Positions 44,118 through 53,466 of a stretch of 64,000 nt of DNA are shown here, piece by piece (position 1 is the first letter of the stretch; each line of letters starts with the position of its first letter). Location of the stretch: the NCBI GenBank assembly GCA_020635795.1, contig JACJZD010000004.1:131020-195019 (forward strand), given 5' to 3'. The notes under the pieces were generated by a model that searched no databases, was not told where the DNA came from, and saw only the letters and a list, made by a program, of their open reading frames with translations. Position numbers and translations under genes: made by a program. Origin of the DNA: Flavobacteriales bacterium. Lineage in GTDB: Bacteria > Bacteroidota > Bacteroidia > Flavobacteriales_E > Vicingaceae.

Positions 44118-44762
44118 ATGAAGAAATTTTTAAATTTTATAAGTCACCCCGTTACCATCATCTTTTTGGTTTTATTGGTAGACCAATATTCAAAAATTTG
44201 GGTAAAGACCCATATGATGTTGGGGCAAGAATTTCCTGTATTTGGTAATTGGTTTTACATCAATTTTATTGAAAATCCGGGTATGGCATTTGGAATGGAA
44301 TTCGGTGGAGATTACGGAAAATTAGCCTTGAGTATATTTCGAATTGTTGCTGTTTCGGCAATAGGTTATGTGTTGTTTACGCTACCAAAAGAAACCCCAA
44401 AAGGATTAAAAATTTGTGGAGCTTTAGTGCTTGCAGGTGCTTTAGGTAATATTATTGATAGTGCTTTTTATGGAAAAATTTTTAACAGCAGTTTGAACCA
44501 AATTGCAACTTTTTTACCTGAAGGAGGTGGTTACTCTTCTTTTTTACATGGAAGAGTTGTAGATATGTTCTTTTTTCCACTTTTTCATGGAGTTTTCCCA
44601 GATTGGTTTCCATTTTGGGGAGGCGAGGAATATTTATTTTTCCGCCCAGTTTTTAATGTTGCCGATGCTTCAATTTCTATTGGAATAGCCTTGATTTTCA
44701 TCTTTCACAGAGACTTTTTTAAAACAAAACCAATCAATAAAGACGAAGAAGTAACCATTTGA
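44118..44762 (+). CDS. lspA: Lipoprotein signal peptidase (signal peptidase II)
   Basis: A 214-residue inner-membrane aspartic protease with four TM segments. The two catalytic Asp residues are in GALGNIIDSAFYG and in FNVADASISIG. The NFIENPGMAFGM segment is the conserved N-terminal block. It is longer than the proteobacterial enzyme (about 165) because of an insert (SSLNQIATFLPEGGGYSSFL) usual in Bacteroidota. It cleaves the signal of prolipoproteins after diacylglyceryl transfer. Confidence 0.94.
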   Translation: MKKFLNFISHPVTIIFLVLLVDQYSKIWVKTHMMLGQEFPVFGNWFYINFIENPGMAFGMEFGGDYGKLALSIFRIVAVSAIGYVLFTLPKETPKGLKICGALVLAGALGNIIDSAFYGKIFNSSLNQIATFLPEGGGYSSFLHGRVVDMFFFPLFHGVFPDWFPFWGGEEYLFFRPVFNVADASISIGIALIFIFHRDFFKTKPINKDEEVTI

Positions 44763-44806
44763 AACTAAATACGTAAAGCAGTTACGTGTTTATTATTCTT
44801 ATGGTT

Positions 44807-46240
44807 ATGAAAAAAAATTATTTTTTAGGTGTTGTGTTAGGGTTTTTAACATTGTCGTTAGTTGCTCAAACGCCGTTTATACAACCAACAAAGGTTGTAT
44901 CACCCAAAATAGCTGAAATAACCTCGTTATACAAAGCAAATAGTTGTATTGATATTATTGAATATCCAGCTTCAAAGGCATCAGATATTTTGCTCGATAC
45001 CATGGAATATACCACCTATATTGGTGCAGTTGGTCAGATTTATTATTTTGCAGGCAATGGATTGGTGCATGGTATTAATACCTACATGACTTTGGATTTA
45101 GATGGTATTCCTGGAAATAAAGATTCGGTAAGTATGGTTATTAGTGTTAGAGATTTGGGTGCAGGACTAAAACCAACCACTATTTTAGGCTCTGATACAG
45201 TTTTTGTTCATGATGTTGGATTTGCTACTCAAAATTTAATGTTTTCAACACCAATAGCTGTTTCCGATTCGTTTGTTGTGGTTATTGAAATAGATACATT
45301 AAATCCATCTAACCCATATTATGCTACTAACGATTACGGTGATGGTGCTGCCGAAAAACTGAGTGTGTTGGCTTATCAAGGTGTTTGGTACAATTTATAC
45401 ATTGCTTATGCTGGTTCTTGGGATGTAGACATGATAATCAATCCAATTTTTGAAGATTTGGTTGTACCGAATTATTCGGTTGACACCAATGATGTTTGTA
45501 TAGGAACACCAATAACATTTACGAATAACTCATCAATAGTGTATAACGCTATGTTTAATCCTGCTAAACCTTCATTTAGTTTAGATGTTGACGAGTTTTT
45601 AACTGTTGTTTCATTCGATTCTAATTATACGCATACTTATTCAAGCGGAGGAGTTTATAATACCAATTTTGAAATTGTACAATATGGATACTCTTTAAAT
45701 TGTGTAATTGATTCAATCATGCCTGTTACGATTATAGATACTGCCTCTGCAAACTTCAGTTTTAATCATTTGGGTAGTGGAACATACCAATTTACAGATG
45801 CCTCGTTAAATGGAACTACTTATTATTGGGATTTTGGTGATGGAGATACTGCTACCACACAAAATCCTATCCATACCTTTTCAACTCCTGCAAATTATAC
45901 AGTTTGTTTAACAGTTGTTAATGATAGTGCATGTGGCTCAAGCCAAAATTGCCAAACAGTTTCATTTGTAGTAGGACAGAAAGAAATAGCTACGTCAAAA
46001 GAAGTGAAAATTTATCCTATTCCAGCCAAACGATTTTTTACCGTTGAAATTCCAACGAGCTATATCGAACCAACGGTTATAGTTACTGATATTGTGGGTA
46101 AGAAAATAAAAACCATTGAGGATATTAATTTATCGAAAGTAAAAATTCTTACCGATGAGTTTAATTCGGGGGTTTATTTTGTGTCGGTAACATCCAACGG
46201 ACAAAAGGTATTTACCAAAAGAATTGTAGTAGATAAATAA
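44807..46240 (+). CDS. Secreted PKD-domain protein with T9SS sorting domain
   Basis: I chose ATG 44807 (477 residues), where MKKNYFLGVVLGFLTLSL begins a signal peptide cleaved after VAQ. The centre is a beta-sandwich region (LGSDTVFVHDVGFA). A PKD domain near residues 340-390 shows YYWDFGDGDTATTQNPIHTF. The last about 80 residues (VKIYPIPAKRFFTVEIP ... GQKVFTKRIVVDK) are the type A T9SS sorting domain. It is an exported surface protein, probably for adhesion; no catalytic motif is seen. Confidence 0.85.
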   Translation: MKKNYFLGVVLGFLTLSLVAQTPFIQPTKVVSPKIAEITSLYKANSCIDIIEYPASKASDILLDTMEYTTYIGAVGQIYYFAGNGLVHGINTYMTLDLDGIPGNKDSVSMVISVRDLGAGLKPTTILGSDTVFVHDVGFATQNLMFSTPIAVSDSFVVVIEIDTLNPSNPYYATNDYGDGAAEKLSVLAYQGVWYNLYIAYAGSWDVDMIINPIFEDLVVPNYSVDTNDVCIGTPITFTNNSSIVYNAMFNPAKPSFSLDVDEFLTVVSFDSNYTHTYSSGGVYNTNFEIVQYGYSLNCVIDSIMPVTIIDTASANFSFNHLGSGTYQFTDASLNGTTYYWDFGDGDTATTQNPIHTFSTPANYTVCLTVVNDSACGSSQNCQTVSFVVGQKEIATSKEVKIYPIPAKRFFTVEIPTSYIEPTVIVTDIVGKKIKTIEDINLSKVKILTDEFNSGVYFVSVTSNGQKVFTKRIVVDK

Positions 46241-46257
46241 TACATAAACAGTTATTT

Positions 46258-46292
46258 AAAGCCCTTTAGATAAATGTCTAAAGGGCTTTTTT
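46258..46292 (+). terminator. Terminator after the PKD protein gene
   Basis: AAAGCCCTTTAGA (46258-46270) pairs perfectly over 13 bp with TCTAAAGGGCTTT (46277-46289), with a T-run to 46292. Confidence 0.95.
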
Positions 46293-46308
46293 ATTTTCCG
46301 ATATTGGG

Positions 46309-46316
46309 TATATTTG
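46309..46316 (+). promoter_or_regulatory. -7 box of the gltX-glnS promoter
   Basis: TATATTTG matches TAnnTTTG and lies 88 nt before the gltX ATG. A leader hairpin (CTTATCTCGTTG and AAAACGAGATC near 46369-46391) follows directly. Confidence 0.55.
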
Positions 46317-46404
46317 CAACCTCAAAAAATTTAGTGAAACGCTATTTTGAAAAAAATAGTTAGTTGAACTTATCTCGTTGAAAAACGAGATCTAAAAAAT
46401 AAAG

Positions 46405-47952
46405 ATGGATAGAAAAGTAAGAGTAAGGTTTGCACCAAGTCCGACAGGGCCATTGCACATTGGTGGTGTAAGAACAGCATTGTACAATTATTTGTTTGCA
46501 AAAAAGCATGGTGGTGATTTTTTGTTGAGAATTGAAGATACCGACCAAACAAGATATGTAGCTGGTGCTGAAGATTACATTTTAGAATCGTTAAAGTGGT
46601 CAGGGTTGAAGTTTGACGAAGGTGTTGGTGTTGAAGGTGGTGAATGTGGACCATACCGCCAGTCGGAAAGAAATAAATTAGGTATATATAAAAAATACGT
46701 TGACCAACTTTTAGAAGCCGGACATGCTTATTATGCATTTGATACACCTGATGAATTGGAAGCAATGCGTGAGCGATTAAAAGCAGAAGGAGGTTCATCT
46801 CAACAATACGATTGTACCACTCGTCATTCTATGAAAAATGCTATCTCACTTTCTGCGGAGGAAGTGAAGAGTAGATTAGCATCTGGAGCACCATATGTGG
46901 TTCGTGTTAAAATTCCTCGTAACGAAGAAATAAAATTTAAAGATATTATTAGAGGTTGGGTGGTTGTAGATTCAACTAATCTTGACGATAAAGTATTGTA
47001 CAAATCTGACGGAATGCCAACTTATCATTTGGCAAATGTAGTTGACGATTATTTGATGAAAATTTCTCATGTAATTAGAGGTGAAGAATGGTTGCCATCA
47101 GGTCCATTGCATGTATTGTTGTATCGTTTTTTAGGTTGGGAAGATGTGATGCCTGAATTTGCCCATTTACCTCTGTTATTAAAACCTGATGGAAATGGTA
47201 AATTAAGTAAGCGTGATGGAGATCGATTAGGATTTCCAGTTTTTCCTATTGAATGGACATCACCAGAAGGGGAAATTTCTAATGGATATAGAGAAAGTGG
47301 TTATTTCCCTGAATCATTCATCAACATGTTGGCTTTTTTAGGCTGGAACCCAGGAACTGAACAAGAGATATTTTCATTAGAACAATTGATTCAATCGTTT
47401 GATTTGGAAAGAGTAGGGAAATCAGGTGCAAAGTTTGATCCAGAGAAAACCAAGTGGTTTAACGAGCAGTATTTGAGAGCAAAATCTAACGAAGAATTGG
47501 CTCAATTAATAAAACCTATACTTGAATCAGAAGGGATTATTAATATTGATAAAAAGGTTGTTGAATCAGTTTGTGGGTTAATGAAAGAACGAGCTACGTT
47601 TTTAGGAGATATTTATAAAAATGGAAGTTACTTTTTTACTGCACCAACTTTGTACGATGCTGAAACAGTAAAGAAAAAATGGAAAGAAGATTCTCCTAAA
47701 ATTGTTGCAGAATTAATAACTGTTTTTTCGAATACTGAATTTAAAGCTACGGTTTTAGAAGCAGCTTTTAAAACCTATGTTGAAGAAAAAGGGATAGGTT
47801 TTGGATTAGCAATGATAGCAATCAGACTAGCTATTACGGGTGTTGGAGGTGGTCCTTCTTTGTTCGATATTATGGAAGTAATTGGTAAAGAAGAATCGAT
47901 TAAAAGATTAAATGCAGGTATTGAGAATATTAAAAATGAGATTACAGCCTAA
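46405..47952 (+). CDS. gltX: Glutamyl-tRNA synthetase
   Basis: A 515-residue class I synthetase with FAPSPTGPLHIGGVRTAL (HIGG) and KLSKRDG near residues 269-275. It lacks the zinc-binding Cys cluster of the enterobacterial enzyme. The last base of its TAA is the first base of the glnS ATG (TAATG), so the two are coupled. Because a glutaminyl-tRNA synthetase is encoded next to it, it should be discriminating, charging only tRNA-Glu. Confidence 0.96.
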   Translation: MDRKVRVRFAPSPTGPLHIGGVRTALYNYLFAKKHGGDFLLRIEDTDQTRYVAGAEDYILESLKWSGLKFDEGVGVEGGECGPYRQSERNKLGIYKKYVDQLLEAGHAYYAFDTPDELEAMRERLKAEGGSSQQYDCTTRHSMKNAISLSAEEVKSRLASGAPYVVRVKIPRNEEIKFKDIIRGWVVVDSTNLDDKVLYKSDGMPTYHLANVVDDYLMKISHVIRGEEWLPSGPLHVLLYRFLGWEDVMPEFAHLPLLLKPDGNGKLSKRDGDRLGFPVFPIEWTSPEGEISNGYRESGYFPESFINMLAFLGWNPGTEQEIFSLEQLIQSFDLERVGKSGAKFDPEKTKWFNEQYLRAKSNEELAQLIKPILESEGIINIDKKVVESVCGLMKERATFLGDIYKNGSYFFTAPTLYDAETVKKKWKEDSPKIVAELITVFSNTEFKATVLEAAFKTYVEEKGIGFGLAMIAIRLAITGVGGGPSLFDIMEVIGKEESIKRLNAGIENIKNEITA

Positions 47953-49643
47953 TGGAAAATAATAACGAAGAACACAAACCGCTTAATTTTATTGAGCAAA
48001 TTATTGAAGAAGATTTAAAGGCTGGATATACCACCGATAAATTAAAATTCAGATTTCCTCCAGAGCCTAATGGTTATTTACACATTGGTCATGCTAAAGC
48101 ATTTTGTTTAAATTTTGGTTTAGGTGAAAAATACAATACACCTGTTAATTTGAGGTTTGATGATACCAACCCTTCAAAAGAAGAACAAGAGTATGTTGAT
48201 GCTATTAAGTATGATTTGGCTTGGATGGGTTTTAAATGGGCTGAAGAATGTTATTCATCAGATTATTTTCAACAGTTATACGATTGGGCTGTTGAAATGA
48301 TTAAAAACGGTAAGGCTTACGTCGACTCGCAATCATCAGAAGAAATGGCTAAACAAAAAGGTACACCAACTACAACTGGGGTTGATGGACCATATAGAAA
48401 TAGAAGTGTAGAAGAAAATCTAGACTTGTTTAACAAAATGAAACAAGGTGAATTTAAGGAAGGCGAACACGTGTTGAGAGCAAAAATTGATATGACCCAC
48501 ACCAACATGTTAATGAGAGATCCGATTATGTATCGAGTAATGCACAAACATCATCACCGAACAGGAAACGATTGGTGTATTTACCCGATGTACGATTGGG
48601 CGCATGGTGAATCGGATTATGTGGAGCAAATTTCACATTCACTTTGTTCGTTAGAATTTAAACCTCACAGAGAATTGTACGATTGGTTTTTAGACCAAGT
48701 GTATGACGAGAAAAAACTACGCCCCAAACAACGTGAATTTTCAAGGCTTAATGTGAATTACACGGTAATGAGCAAGAGAAAACTCATTCAGTTGGTTGAA
48801 GAAAAGATGGTTTCTGGTTGGGACGATCCTCGAATGCCTACTATTTCAGGGTTACGACGAAGAGGATATACACCTGCGTCTATTCGAAAATTTATTGATA
48901 CAGCAGGCGTTTCTAAAAGAGGTCAAGTGATTGATGTTGCCTTGTTAGAATCATGTATTCGTGCTGATTTAAATAAAACAACCAACAGATTAATGGCGGT
49001 GTTAAACCCATTAAAATTGGTTATTATTAATTATCCTGAAGGAAAAACTGAAACTGTTTTTGCTGAAAATAACCCAGAAGATGAAAATGCAGGGCACCGT
49101 GAAATGATTTTCTCAAGAGAAATTTATATTGAGCATGACGATTTTATGGAAGAATGCCCAAACAAGGTATTTAAATTGGGTATAGGGAAAGAAGTTCGTT
49201 TAAAACACGGCTACATTATTTTCGGACAAGAAGTGATAAAAGATGCTCAGGGAAATGTTGTTGAGGTAAGATGTACCTACGATGAAAAAAGCAAGAGTGG
49301 AAGTGGCTCGGAAGAAAGTAAACGAAAGGTTCAAGGTACTTTGCAATGGGTTTCAGCTTCGCACAATGTTAATGCACAAGTTAACATTTACGACAGGTTG
49401 TTTACTGTAGAATTACCAGATGCAGAAAAAGAGGTAGATTTTAAAACTTTGATTAATAAAGATTCGCTAACTGTTTTAAAGGATTGTAAAGTTGAGCTAG
49501 CGGTTAAAGGAGCTAAGCCTCAAGAAAAATTTCAATTTCAACGAATTGGTTACTTCTGTGTAGATAAAGATTCGACTGCAGATAACTTGATATTCAATAG
49601 AACTGCAACATTGAAAGATGGTTGGGGAGGAGATAAGAAATAA
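47952..49643 (+). CDS. glnS: Glutaminyl-tRNA synthetase
   Basis: A 563-residue enzyme: FRFPPEPNGYLHIGHAKAFCLNFGL with HIGH, and VMSKRKL as the second signature. GlnS charges tRNA-Gln directly, so the amidotransferase route is not needed for Gln. It overlaps gltX by 1 nt and folB by 1 nt (TAATG), which makes gltX-glnS-folB one translational unit. Confidence 0.96.
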   Translation: MENNNEEHKPLNFIEQIIEEDLKAGYTTDKLKFRFPPEPNGYLHIGHAKAFCLNFGLGEKYNTPVNLRFDDTNPSKEEQEYVDAIKYDLAWMGFKWAEECYSSDYFQQLYDWAVEMIKNGKAYVDSQSSEEMAKQKGTPTTTGVDGPYRNRSVEENLDLFNKMKQGEFKEGEHVLRAKIDMTHTNMLMRDPIMYRVMHKHHHRTGNDWCIYPMYDWAHGESDYVEQISHSLCSLEFKPHRELYDWFLDQVYDEKKLRPKQREFSRLNVNYTVMSKRKLIQLVEEKMVSGWDDPRMPTISGLRRRGYTPASIRKFIDTAGVSKRGQVIDVALLESCIRADLNKTTNRLMAVLNPLKLVIINYPEGKTETVFAENNPEDENAGHREMIFSREIYIEHDDFMEECPNKVFKLGIGKEVRLKHGYIIFGQEVIKDAQGNVVEVRCTYDEKSKSGSGSEESKRKVQGTLQWVSASHNVNAQVNIYDRLFTVELPDAEKEVDFKTLINKDSLTVLKDCKVELAVKGAKPQEKFQFQRIGYFCVDKDSTADNLIFNRTATLKDGWGGDKK

Positions 49644-50002
49644 TGGGAAAAATTTACGTTGAAGGAGTAAAAATTTACGCTTATCATGGTTGCTTTAAAG
49701 AAGAAACCTTGATAGGAACACATTTTTTAGTAGATGTGGTGTTGGATGTAGATTTAAAAAAATCTTCACTGTCTGATAATTTGGAAGATACGGTGAATTA
49801 TCAAACTGTTTTTCATGTTATAAAAAAAGAAATGGAAATACCTTCAAAATTATTAGAGCATGTTGCAGGTAGATGCGTAAAAAATTTATTTTCTTCTTTC
49901 CCTTCTATTGAAACAATTGATATTAAAATTTCTAAGTTAAACCCTCCTTTGGGTGGACATATTGATGCTGTTGCAGTTAAGCTTATCGAACATCGAAAAT
50001 AA
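49643..50002 (+). CDS. folB: Dihydroneopterin aldolase
   Basis: A 119-residue protein with GVKIYAYHGCFKEE at the N-terminus, carrying the active-site YHG, then NYQTVFHVIKKEME and VAGRCVKNLF, and a final KLNPPLGGHIDAVAV. It makes 6-hydroxymethyl-dihydropterin in folate synthesis. It is an octamer or tetramer in the cytoplasm. It is coupled to glnS; the next small gene overlaps its end. Confidence 0.92.
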   Translation: MGKIYVEGVKIYAYHGCFKEETLIGTHFLVDVVLDVDLKKSSLSDNLEDTVNYQTVFHVIKKEMEIPSKLLEHVAGRCVKNLFSSFPSIETIDIKISKLNPPLGGHIDAVAVKLIEHRK

Positions 50003-50180
50003 CACTAAAATCACGCAAAAGATTTGTTCTAAATGCAAGGAACCATTTGGTTGTCAGAATTTAGAACGAGGTTGTTGGTGCGAGAATCACCAATTAACAG
50101 CCGAGCAACTTACCTATCTTAAAGAAAACTACGACAACTGTTTGTGCGAAAAATGCATTTTAGCATTAAAAATTAAGTAG
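49965..50180 (+). CDS. Cysteine-rich CWC family protein
   Basis: About 71 residues from ATG 49965 (GTG 49953 is possible). KICSKCKEPFGCQN, GCWCENHQL and NCLCEKCIL give eight Cys residues in the order of the Cys_rich_CWC family, presumed zinc binding. The function is unknown. The start overlaps folB by 38 nt, so translation may be coupled, and the real start could also be one of several downstream TTG or ATT codons. Confidence 0.75.
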   Translation: MLLQLSLSNIENNTKITQKICSKCKEPFGCQNLERGCWCENHQLTAEQLTYLKENYDNCLCEKCILALKIK

Positions 50181-50283
50181 ATATACTTAATTTTTATACG
50201 TTTTTGAGTAGTTTAAATTACCAATAATTACCGTTTTTATTTTTATACTTTATTATAACCTTTACCTTATAAATATTTTAGGT

Positions 50284-50712
50284 ATGGAAAAAATAAAATT
50301 ATTGTTGGTTGATGATAGAGATATTATAAGGGATTGTATCCGAATACTTTTAAAACGTTCAAAACAGATAGAGATAGTTGCTGAAGCAGCAGATGGTTTG
50401 GAAGCTTTATTTGCTGTTCAAAATGTTAACTATGATGTAGTATTAATGGATTACAGCATGCCAGAAATGAATGGTTTAGAAGCACTTAAAGGGATTATAG
50501 ATACCAATCCGAATGCTAAAATCATTATTTTTTCATTTTTAAATAACCCTTTCGAAATTAAAACATTACTAGATGCAGGAGCTTTGGGTTATATAAATAA
50601 AGATTCAGAAATAAGTGTTTATGAAGAAGCTATAAAAGAGGTGTTTAAAGGGAACATGTTTTTATGCGATAAAACCAAGCAGTTGCTTGCTTTTAATGCT
50701 TTACCAAGTTAA
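50284..50712 (+). CDS. Stand-alone response-regulator receiver (NarL-like)
   Basis: A 142-residue receiver domain: DD at 10-11, phospho-acceptor Asp56 (VVLMDYSMPEMNG), Ser84 in place of the usual Thr and Lys106 (GYINKDSE). It has the linker that usually leads to a LuxR-type HTH (KGNMFLCDKTKQLLAF), but the HTH is absent: the frame ends within 20 residues. It may act by protein contact, for example in a phosphorelay. No histidine kinase is adjacent. Its stop overlaps that of the convergent TPR gene (TTAA). Confidence 0.88.
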   Translation: MEKIKLLLVDDRDIIRDCIRILLKRSKQIEIVAEAADGLEALFAVQNVNYDVVLMDYSMPEMNGLEALKGIIDTNPNAKIIIFSFLNNPFEIKTLLDAGALGYINKDSEISVYEEAIKEVFKGNMFLCDKTKQLLAFNALPS

Positions 50713-51368
50713 CGTTTAAAAAAGTTTTTCATAAATCGAACATACTCTTTTCGAACAGCACTTGATGTAAACAAACCTAAAAACAATTCCCAAGCATTGT
50801 GGTAAGTTTTTTGTTCGCTTTTTTGTTCAATATTTACTTCTTGTTTATTGTTTTTTGCCTCTGGGTTGTAACCAATTATTTTGTTCGACTTTTTAAAATT
50901 TTGTTTAGCCTCTTTAAAATTCCCTTTTTGTTCTTGCAATAAACCCAAGTTGTTGTATGCAATTTCATCTTCAGGGTCTAATGCTATGGCTTTTTGGTAG
51001 TCTTCAATAGCACCATCAATATCTACATAAGCTCTTATAAAAGCCCTGCTGGTATATCTATAAGGATTGTTTGAGTCCAACTCTACTGCTTTGTTCAAAT
51101 CTAGCATAGCCAGTTCTAATTGTTCGTTTTTAAATAAAGAAATGGCTCTTTCACAAAGCAATGTGGGTTCGTCGGGTAACTTGTTTAGTAAAGCATTAAA
51201 ATCAGTAATAGAAGCATTAAATTTATCTATTTTACGTAAACACACCCCTCTATAAAACAATCCGTCTGCATGATTGGGATATGCTTCAAGAAAAGAGTTT
51301 AACGTTTCAATAGCAGCATCAAATTTTTGTTCTTGATACAATTTTTTTCCCTCTTCTAACCGTTGCAT
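50709..51368 (-). CDS. TPR-repeat protein
   Basis: A 219-residue cytoplasmic protein with about five TPR units: LYQEQKFDAAIETLNSFLEA, DGLFYRGVCLRKIDKFNASI, TLLCERAISLFKNEQLELAM, RYTSRAFIRAYVDIDGAIED and AYNNLGLLQEQKGNFKEAKQ. The basic tail follows (VRKEYVRFMKNFFKR). No signal peptide is seen. It is a scaffold protein with unknown partner, divergent from ligA. Confidence 0.85.
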   Translation of the reverse strand: MQRLEEGKKLYQEQKFDAAIETLNSFLEAYPNHADGLFYRGVCLRKIDKFNASITDFNALLNKLPDEPTLLCERAISLFKNEQLELAMLDLNKAVELDSNNPYRYTSRAFIRAYVDIDGAIEDYQKAIALDPEDEIAYNNLGLLQEQKGNFKEAKQNFKKSNKIIGYNPEAKNNKQEVNIEQKSEQKTYHNAWELFLGLFTSSAVRKEYVRFMKNFFKR

Positions 51369-51445
51369 ATAAATTATTTTAAGTTCAAAGTTACGAAGTA
51401 AGCACTAGAATTTTTAATTTAGAAAACGCAAAAAAAGCATTAGGC

Positions 51446-53461
51446 ATGACCCACGAAGAAGCAAAATCGAAAATAAGTAGTTTAACCAGTACAATTAATC
51501 AGCACAATTACAATTATTATGTGTTGTCGAACCCTACCATTACTGATTATGATTTTGATATGTTGTTGGAAGAGTTGATTAAACTCGAAAGCGAATTTCC
51601 TGATTTAGCTGAAGAAAACTCTCCTACAAAAAGAGTAGGAGGTGAGGTTACCAAAGAATTTGAAACGGTAAAACACAAATATCCCATGCTTTCGTTGGGA
51701 AATAGTTACAGCAAAGAGGAAATAACCGATTTTGAAACGCGTATTAAAAAATTGGTGGAAGATGAGATTGAATACGTATGTGAGCTTAAATATGATGGTG
51801 TAGCAATTGGCATCACTTATGTTGATGGAAAATTAACAAGAGCGTTAACGCGTGGCGATGGTACGCAAGGCGATGATATTACCACCAATGTTAAAACCAT
51901 AAAATCAATTCCTTTGCAATTGCATGGAACCGATTACCCCAAAGAATTTGAAATAAGAGGCGAGATTTTTTTACCAAAAGACGTGTTTGAGGAGTTAAAC
52001 AAAGAACGGGAAGAAATAGGAGAACAATTGTATGCAAATGCCAGGAATACTGCTTCTGGAACCATAAAAATGCAAGACTCAGCAGTGGTTGCTCAACGAA
52101 AATTAGACAGCTATTTGTACTTTGTTTTGGGAGAAAATTTGCCTTTTAAAACACATTTCGAATCTATAGAAATGGCTGGTAAATGGGGGTTTAAAGTTCC
52201 TCAAGTAAAAAATAAGTTTATAAAAAAATGTAAAAATATTGATGAGATATTTGAGTTTATCAATTATTGGGACAAGGAACGAAATAACCTCAATTTTGAT
52301 ATTGACGGAATTGTAATTAAAGTAAACTCGTATCGCCAACAAGAGGAAATGGGTTTTACAGCAAAATCTCCCAAATGGGCAATTGCTTATAAATTTAAAG
52401 CTGAAAAAGTAAAAACCAAATTGTTGGAAATTACTTATCAGGTAGGCAGAACGGGGGCTATAACACCTGTTGCCAATTTAGATCCAGTTTTATTGGCTGG
52501 AACAACTGTAAAACGAGCTTCTTTACACAATGCCGACCAAATTGAAAAACTTGACATCAGAGAAGGCGATTGGGTTTTTGTAGAAAAAGGAGGGGAGATT
52601 ATCCCTAAAATTGTTGGGGTTGAAGCATCGCAACGTGATATTTTTTCTCAACCTACCCAGTATATTACTCATTGCCCCGAATGCAATACCAAGTTAGAAC
52701 GAACCGAAGGAGATGCAAAGCATTATTGTCCTAATGAGTGGGGTTGTCCGCCACAAATAAAAGGTAAAATGCAGCATTTTATTAGCCGAAAAGCCATGAA
52801 CATTGATGGGCTGGGAGAAGAAACCATTGAACAATTGTTTAATGAAGGGTTGGTTAAAAATATTGGAGATTTATACACATTAACTATAGAGCAATTATTG
52901 CCTTTGGAGCGAATGGCAGAAAAATCGGTAAATAATTTATTGCAAGGATTGTTGGACTCTAAAAAAGTACCTTTTGAACGCGTATTATTTGCCATAGGAA
53001 TTCGATTTGTAGGAGAAACCGTTGCCAAGAAATTAGCCAAACATTTTAAAAATATTGATGCAATTATGCATGCCAGTTTTGAAGAATTGATTGCAGCTGA
53101 CGAAATAGGAGATAAAATTGCTGAGAGCATTATTCAATATTTCGCCATAGAGCAAAACTTAAAGTTAATAGAAGAGTTAAAAAATATTGGCTTGCAGTTT
53201 TCCTTGTCTGAAACCCAATTACAAAATACTAGCGATAAATTGGCAGGGTTAACCTTTGTGGTTTCAGGGGTTTTTAGCTTGTTCAGCCGCGATGAGTTAA
53301 AAGAGTTGATTGAGCAAAATGGAGGCAAGGTTTCGGGTTCTATTTCTAAAAAAACCAGTTACATTGTTGCTGGCGAAAACATGGGGCCAAGCAAATTAGA
53401 GAAAGCCACCGGGTTAGGCGTTGCAATTATTGATGAGCATACATTTAGTGAGATGATTTAA
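51446..53461 (+). CDS. ligA: NAD-dependent DNA ligase
   Basis: A 671-residue ligase of usual length. The adenylated Lys115 is in ELKYDG. The OB domain, a zinc finger (CPECNTKLERTEGDAKHYC and the later CPP), HhH motifs and a C-terminal BRCT domain (LAGLTFVVSGVFSLFSRDEL) are all present. It seals nicks in replication and repair. It is a single housekeeping gene converging on the glycosyltransferase gene 5 nt behind, and is the last conserved gene before the accessory region. Confidence 0.96.
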   Translation: MTHEEAKSKISSLTSTINQHNYNYYVLSNPTITDYDFDMLLEELIKLESEFPDLAEENSPTKRVGGEVTKEFETVKHKYPMLSLGNSYSKEEITDFETRIKKLVEDEIEYVCELKYDGVAIGITYVDGKLTRALTRGDGTQGDDITTNVKTIKSIPLQLHGTDYPKEFEIRGEIFLPKDVFEELNKEREEIGEQLYANARNTASGTIKMQDSAVVAQRKLDSYLYFVLGENLPFKTHFESIEMAGKWGFKVPQVKNKFIKKCKNIDEIFEFINYWDKERNNLNFDIDGIVIKVNSYRQQEEMGFTAKSPKWAIAYKFKAEKVKTKLLEITYQVGRTGAITPVANLDPVLLAGTTVKRASLHNADQIEKLDIREGDWVFVEKGGEIIPKIVGVEASQRDIFSQPTQYITHCPECNTKLERTEGDAKHYCPNEWGCPPQIKGKMQHFISRKAMNIDGLGEETIEQLFNEGLVKNIGDLYTLTIEQLLPLERMAEKSVNNLLQGLLDSKKVPFERVLFAIGIRFVGETVAKKLAKHFKNIDAIMHASFEELIAADEIGDKIAESIIQYFAIEQNLKLIEELKNIGLQFSLSETQLQNTSDKLAGLTFVVSGVFSLFSRDELKELIEQNGGKVSGSISKKTSYIVAGENMGPSKLEKATGLGVAIIDEHTFSEMI

Positions 53462-53466
53462 AAGCT

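Noticed and set aside
52723..53130. Minus-strand frame of 135 codons inside ligA
   Set aside because: Antisense to the zinc-finger and HhH region of LigA, no independent signals.
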